Assembly (NCBI GenBank): GCA_002296055.1
Contig: DBHE01000030.1
Coordinates: forward strand, 1 to 10,005
Direction: 5' to 3'
DNA: 10,005 nt
Source of the DNA: Pseudomonadaceae bacterium UBA836
GTDB taxonomy: Bacteria; Pseudomonadota; Gammaproteobacteria; Pseudomonadales; Pseudomonadaceae
A model generated the notes under the pieces. The model did no database searches and was not told the DNA's origin. It saw nothing but the letters and a program-made list of their open reading frames with translations. Below are positions 6,916 through 10,005 of this stretch, one piece after another (the stretch's first letter is position 1; each line of letters begins with the position of its first letter). The translations under genes and the position numbers were made by a program.

Positions 6916-7956
6916 ATGGCTGTTCCAAAAGTATTTGTTAGCTCCACCTGCTTTGATCTGTCTGAGATTCGTGAACAGCTAAGCAAATTCATCCGTTCCT
7001 TCGGCTTCGATCCTGTTATGAGTGAGCACGGGGACGTCTTCTATCATCCGGACCTTCATACCCATGAGTCATGTGTCCATGAGGTTGGCAACTGCCAGAT
7101 TTTTATTTTGATCATAGGTGGTCGCTTCGGTGGTACATATGTAAGAGATGAAGAGAAATCCATTACAAACGCGGAGTATGAGGCTGCAAAGACGGCAAAC
7201 ATTCCTGTGTTTACGTATGTCCGGAATACCGTGCTGAGTAGCCACCATACATACAGGCAAAATAAAGGGAAGCCGTTTATCTCCGAAATCGACTTTCCCG
7301 GGATAGAAAAGCAGCCTGATGCTGAGAAAATTTTTAAATTTATAGACGAAGTTCGTCGTGCGTCTGTAAATAACGCATTCGAAGGTTTTTCAAATTTTAA
7401 TGAAATAGATGGCCACCTGCGTAAGCAGTGGGCTGGTATGTTTTTTGATTTCTTAAAGAATAGAGAAGTTAAGTTAAATATTGATGCGACAAATCACTTG
7501 CTTTCCGGGCTCAGAGCATCCAATGATAAGCTTGAAGATCTTGTGAAGAGCCTCTATAGGTCTACGGCGTTGAATGGAGGTACTGTTGAAAGTGATATTC
7601 AAAATATCGAGGTTATTGCTAATGTAAAGGCGTTTTACCGGGAGTTGTTTCTTCTGGATGATCCTGCATTGCGTACGATTGTTGATAGTGAGTTAAGTGG
7701 GAAGGCTGATTTGCTTGCTATAGCTGATACCACTCCCGTTCCTGGTGATGTTATTTCTTATCTTTTGGCATCTGGCGCGTTTTATTTGCATGATTTTGAG
7801 GATGGCGATGTCTATGTTATGTGTAGTTATGGTGATTTTGGGTTTGAGAAGCGCGACCTGCCAAGAAAGATTGTGAGTTTGTATAATTCAGGGATTGTTC
7901 CGTCAACCAAAGAGCAAAGGGTTGAGGCTTTGATGGAGATTTTTGAGATTGAGTAG
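6916..7956 (+). CDS. DUF4062 (TIR-like) domain protein
   Basis: 346-aa protein without signal peptide or membrane segments. Residues 4-105 match the DUF4062 pattern: KVFVSSTCFDLSEIREQLSKF, then HESCVHEVGNCQIFILIIGGRFGG, then SITNAEYEAAKTANIPVFTYV. DUF4062 belongs to the STIR/TIR-like Rossmannoid group, so it may signal or cleave nucleotides; E87 in SITNAEYEAA is conserved in the family and could be catalytic, but this is inference. The remaining 240 residues are mostly helical, unrecognised, and end in an acidic tail. The ATG has an excellent GGAGGT five bases upstream. The codons are AT-rich, unlike the genes to the left, as expected for an island. It overlaps the next gene by 14 bp, so it probably cooperates with a modification-dependent nuclease in defence. 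Confidence 0.82.
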   Translation: MAVPKVFVSSTCFDLSEIREQLSKFIRSFGFDPVMSEHGDVFYHPDLHTHESCVHEVGNCQIFILIIGGRFGGTYVRDEEKSITNAEYEAAKTANIPVFTYVRNTVLSSHHTYRQNKGKPFISEIDFPGIEKQPDAEKIFKFIDEVRRASVNNAFEGFSNFNEIDGHLRKQWAGMFFDFLKNREVKLNIDATNHLLSGLRASNDKLEDLVKSLYRSTALNGGTVESDIQNIEVIANVKAFYRELFLLDDPALRTIVDSELSGKADLLAIADTTPVPGDVISYLLASGAFYLHDFEDGDVYVMCSYGDFGFEKRDLPRKIVSLYNSGIVPSTKEQRVEALMEIFEIE

Positions 7957-8782
7957 TTTTGGGGAAGTTTTGAGTGTTAATTATACAGGTGACATTTTTT
8001 TGTTGCCTGCCGGTGCGCTAATTAAGAAGCGGAGCCTATTTGATGTCGTGCAGTTTTCTAAAGTTGCAGGCAGCCGTTTTTGGTCTGGTTCGGAAAATAT
8101 AATATTCAATACACCGCAACAGGGTATAAACTGGATAGGTGGGTTTCCTGCTTGTCGAGGCGTCATTGTAAAGGTTCGGCCCGGTGCCTATGATCACGAT
8201 GGTTGGGGTGGTGCTGAGAAGAAGTTTTATAACTACTCGCTAAAGGCCCGGAATGGGGTTGTCAGCGAAACAGAAAAGGCTAATCGCGTCCTGATTAACC
8301 AGCCTCAATATGGTTATCCGATTTTTTTGTTCTCTGACGACAAGGATAGCTGGCTCTATGAGGGCGAGTTTTCCGTTTCTGAACTACATGCTGAGTATGT
8401 CGTTTTGGAAAGGGGGCGCGTTAAAGGCGACTTTCTTGTCGCCGCTCAGTCCGAACTAGACTACCAAGAAGGTGGGAAGCGTTATGTCTCTCACCTGATG
8501 GCAGAGCGTAATCGTGCGGTTGTACAGCAGGTAAAGGATTCTAACCGTGATTGGTGCTGTGACATTTGCGGGATTCGCTTTGCCGATAGATATGGTGTCG
8601 ACTACATAGAGGCGCACCATAAAAAGCCCATTTCTACATTTTCAGGGCCCCATAGCGTAACGGTTTCTGACTTCGCTCTGGTTTGTCCTAATTGTCATCG
8701 TGCAGTTCACATTCTGATGAGGCAAAACCATAGTCGCTATAGTGACATAAAGTCAGAGTTGCAGATGCGTGCTTCGTTTTAG
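7943..8782 (+). CDS. HNH endonuclease with probable ScoMcrA-like SRA domain
   Basis: About 279 aa. Residues 200-260 form a zinc-ribbon HNH nuclease: C206xxC209, EAHHKKP (H225/H226), then C248-P-N250-C251-H252 and H256. Residues roughly 55-158 (GINWIGGFPACRGVIVKV, AYDHDGWGG, FYNYSLKARNG, NRVLINQ, YPIFLF, WLYEGEF) follow the order of motifs in the ScoMcrA-like SRA domain that precedes HNH in type IV restriction enzymes; these bind modified cytosine or phosphorothioate DNA. The SRA call is by pattern memory, without a profile search. Expected activity is cleavage of modified (e.g. phage) DNA. The start is uncertain: TTG at 7943 has GGAG four bases upstream and overlaps the DUF4062 stop by 14 bp; TTG at 7949 or 7970 are alternatives. 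The stop overlaps that of the convergent gene by 4 bp. Confidence 0.85.
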   Translation: MRLSSFGEVLSVNYTGDIFLLPAGALIKKRSLFDVVQFSKVAGSRFWSGSENIIFNTPQQGINWIGGFPACRGVIVKVRPGAYDHDGWGGAEKKFYNYSLKARNGVVSETEKANRVLINQPQYGYPIFLFSDDKDSWLYEGEFSVSELHAEYVVLERGRVKGDFLVAAQSELDYQEGGKRYVSHLMAERNRAVVQQVKDSNRDWCCDICGIRFADRYGVDYIEAHHKKPISTFSGPHSVTVSDFALVCPNCHRAVHILMRQNHSRYSDIKSELQMRASF

Positions 8783-9033
8783 TTTTCTGTGTGGCGGGCT
8801 TTAGCCTTTTTGTTTCCCGAAAAAACGAAATCCATGAAGTAATCGTCCCCTTTTTCCATCTCTGAATTGAACCATTCAATGTAATATCGCTTTGAGCTTT
8901 CCAGGCTCTTCGTTATTTCTGATTCATAGCTCATTGATGTGGAGCTGTAGTTCTCTTTTTTGCTATCGTCCTTTCTTTCTTTGTCGACGTTGGCTTTTTC
9001 GTGGATAAATGAGGAGTGGTTATCTTTGCTCAT
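8779..9033 (-). CDS. Small, highly charged hypothetical protein
   Basis: 84 aa, unrecognised. The first 40 residues are rich in Ser, Lys, Asp and Glu with no hydrophobic core and are probably disordered. Residues 41-75 (SLESSKRYYIEWFNSEMEKGDDYFMDFVFSG) are aromatic and amphipathic and may fold or bind a partner. There is no signal peptide or membrane segment. Support for a real gene: its ATG overlaps the stop of the upstream membrane-GAF gene (ATGA, 9030-9033), a translational coupling signature. The frame is also open right to the neighbouring gene's end, with sequence of normal protein composition. It may be an accessory, inhibitor or adaptor of the GAF protein. Its TAA overlaps the TAG of the HNH gene on the other strand. 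Confidence 0.6.
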   Translation of the reverse strand: MSKDNHSSFIHEKANVDKERKDDSKKENYSSTSMSYESEITKSLESSKRYYIEWFNSEMEKGDDYFMDFVFSGNKKAKARHTEN

Positions 9034-9968
9034 ATTGCGCTCTCCGTTTTCTGAAACTCATCCACAAAAACCGATAAAATGCTTGCGACTGCGGCGCCAA
9101 ATATTGCATCTCGGCTTTCTGAGAACTGGCTTGGGCTGCTACTAGTGAATACTAGCACTCCGAGCGGCTTACGGCCAGCTGAGACGTTTTCCGGGTCTCG
9201 CACTGGGATTGATAGAAAAGATCTATAATTCTTTTCGTCGGTTCTATTGGAGGAGGTTGATGAAAGTTCAGAGCTTTCTACTATGTCTTGGCATATTTTT
9301 AATTCATCTTGAATGAAAGTGAGTCCCACGTGCCCGTGTCCTGGCAGCCAAGACCTGCCGGATGTGGCTAGCCTGTTATCATGATCTCTCCATCTTATAG
9401 TTAGCTTGTCTTCGTCAGTGTTATGCACATATAGGCAGAAGTTATAAAGAGATTTTCCGTTAAAGCTAAATAGTGTTTCTCTGTTCATTGTCAGTGGGTA
9501 AAGCAAGTTATTTAAAGCTACATCGAATTCTTGCTGTCTAGCTTCTTCTGGATGATCGGCAGGCCAAGACTGAACGCGGTCAATTACTTTTTCAAGCTCT
9601 AAAAGCATTGAATAAATTACTTGTGTTTGGCATCGCAGGACTGCTGCAGCGGCCCTTGCGTTTGGTAGTAGCTCGTCTTTGTATAGTTTGTTTTCTGCGG
9701 TTATTTCATCAAAGTGAAGGGTTACCGACTTCTTGGTTGTGGAATAAAATATTATGAATGATAGTAGTAAATGGACAAAGAAGCAGCTGATGTAAAAGCT
9801 CAGTCTCATTCCGCTAATGCTTTTCCCTTGGTATGCATCGTTGATTGCGAAGCCTACAACGACAGGTGTTACTAGTGTTATCCAAGTTGAACATAGGTAG
9901 AGAAGCCAAGACGCAAGATTTTTTTCTATTACCTTGTTTCGATCATTGTTTTTTTGTGCAGATCCCAT
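9030..9968 (-). CDS. Two-transmembrane protein with cytoplasmic GAF domain
   Basis: 312 aa. Two hydrophobic helices (about residues 20-43 and 53-75) form an N-terminal hairpin anchor, followed by a helical, probably coiled linker (80-135) and a GAF-type sensor domain (about 140-305). The GAF pattern is visible: FCLYVHNTDEDKLTIRW, SWLPGHGHVGLTF, YRSFLSIPVRD, PLGVLVFTSSSPSQFSES. There is no kinase, GGDEF or HTH output domain, so signalling would pass through the membrane hairpin or the small protein encoded next. GAF domains bind cyclic nucleotides and other small ligands; the ligand here is unknown. The ATG at 9966-9968 has GAAAGGGA upstream. Low-GC codons match the other island genes. The promoter lies beyond the right edge of the window. 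Confidence 0.75.
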   Translation of the reverse strand: MGSAQKNNDRNKVIEKNLASWLLYLCSTWITLVTPVVVGFAINDAYQGKSISGMRLSFYISCFFVHLLLSFIIFYSTTKKSVTLHFDEITAENKLYKDELLPNARAAAAVLRCQTQVIYSMLLELEKVIDRVQSWPADHPEEARQQEFDVALNNLLYPLTMNRETLFSFNGKSLYNFCLYVHNTDEDKLTIRWRDHDNRLATSGRSWLPGHGHVGLTFIQDELKICQDIVESSELSSTSSNRTDEKNYRSFLSIPVRDPENVSAGRKPLGVLVFTSSSPSQFSESRDAIFGAAVASILSVFVDEFQKTESAI

Positions 9969-10005
9969 GGCTTCCCTTTCTCTCGGCGGTTGCAGAAGCT
10001 GAGTG

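Noticed and set aside
1..10005. CRISPR array or insertion sequence
   Set aside because: No regularly spaced direct repeats and no transposase or terminal inverted repeats were seen on either strand.

Overview
The window looks like a chromosomal segment of a Pseudomonas-type gammaproteobacterium (Pseudomonas or Halopseudomonas). The left two thirds is GC-rich with typical pseudomonad codon use, has an arsRH-acr3-gapdh arsenic operon, and ends at the 3' terminus of a tmRNA (ssrA) gene. The assignment rests on gene content, codon use and protein motifs read by eye. No database search was possible.

Bases 1-3135 (minus strand) hold an arsenic-resistance operon transcribed right to left: arsR, arsH, acr3, then an ArsJ-associated glyceraldehyde-3-phosphate dehydrogenase that runs off the left edge. 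ArsR senses As(III), ArsH oxidises organoarsenicals or acts as an FMN reductase, and Acr3 exports arsenite. The GAPDH is expected to work with an ArsJ exporter outside the window to remove arsenate as an unstable 1-arseno-3-phosphoglycerate. No arsC arsenate reductase is visible.

Bases 3400-6586 (plus strand) hold an AraC-family regulator diverging from arsR, then a PhyH-family Fe(II)/2-oxoglutarate dioxygenase and an MBL-fold hydrolase. The three are probably a regulated catabolic or modification unit whose substrate I cannot name. A 108-bp gap between the last two genes holds stacked inverted repeats.

Bases 6624-6703 are the hinge of the window. A strong minus-strand terminator is followed by an isolated 26-nt tRNA-like 3' end with CCA that matches the 3' end of ssrA, while the rest of that gene is absent. 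This is the hallmark of an integration (att) site, so everything to the right is probably a genomic island continuing past base 10005.

Bases 6916-9968 are markedly AT-richer and hold two tail-to-tail gene pairs. The plus-strand pair is a DUF4062 (TIR-like) protein followed, with a 14-bp overlap, by a two-domain protein with a probable ScoMcrA-like SRA reader and an HNH nuclease. The minus-strand pair is a two-TM protein with a cytoplasmic GAF domain and, through an ATGA overlap, a small highly charged protein. The two pairs overlap by 4 bp at their stop codons. The arrangement is consistent with an uncharacterised anti-phage or conflict module, which is the most interesting content here.
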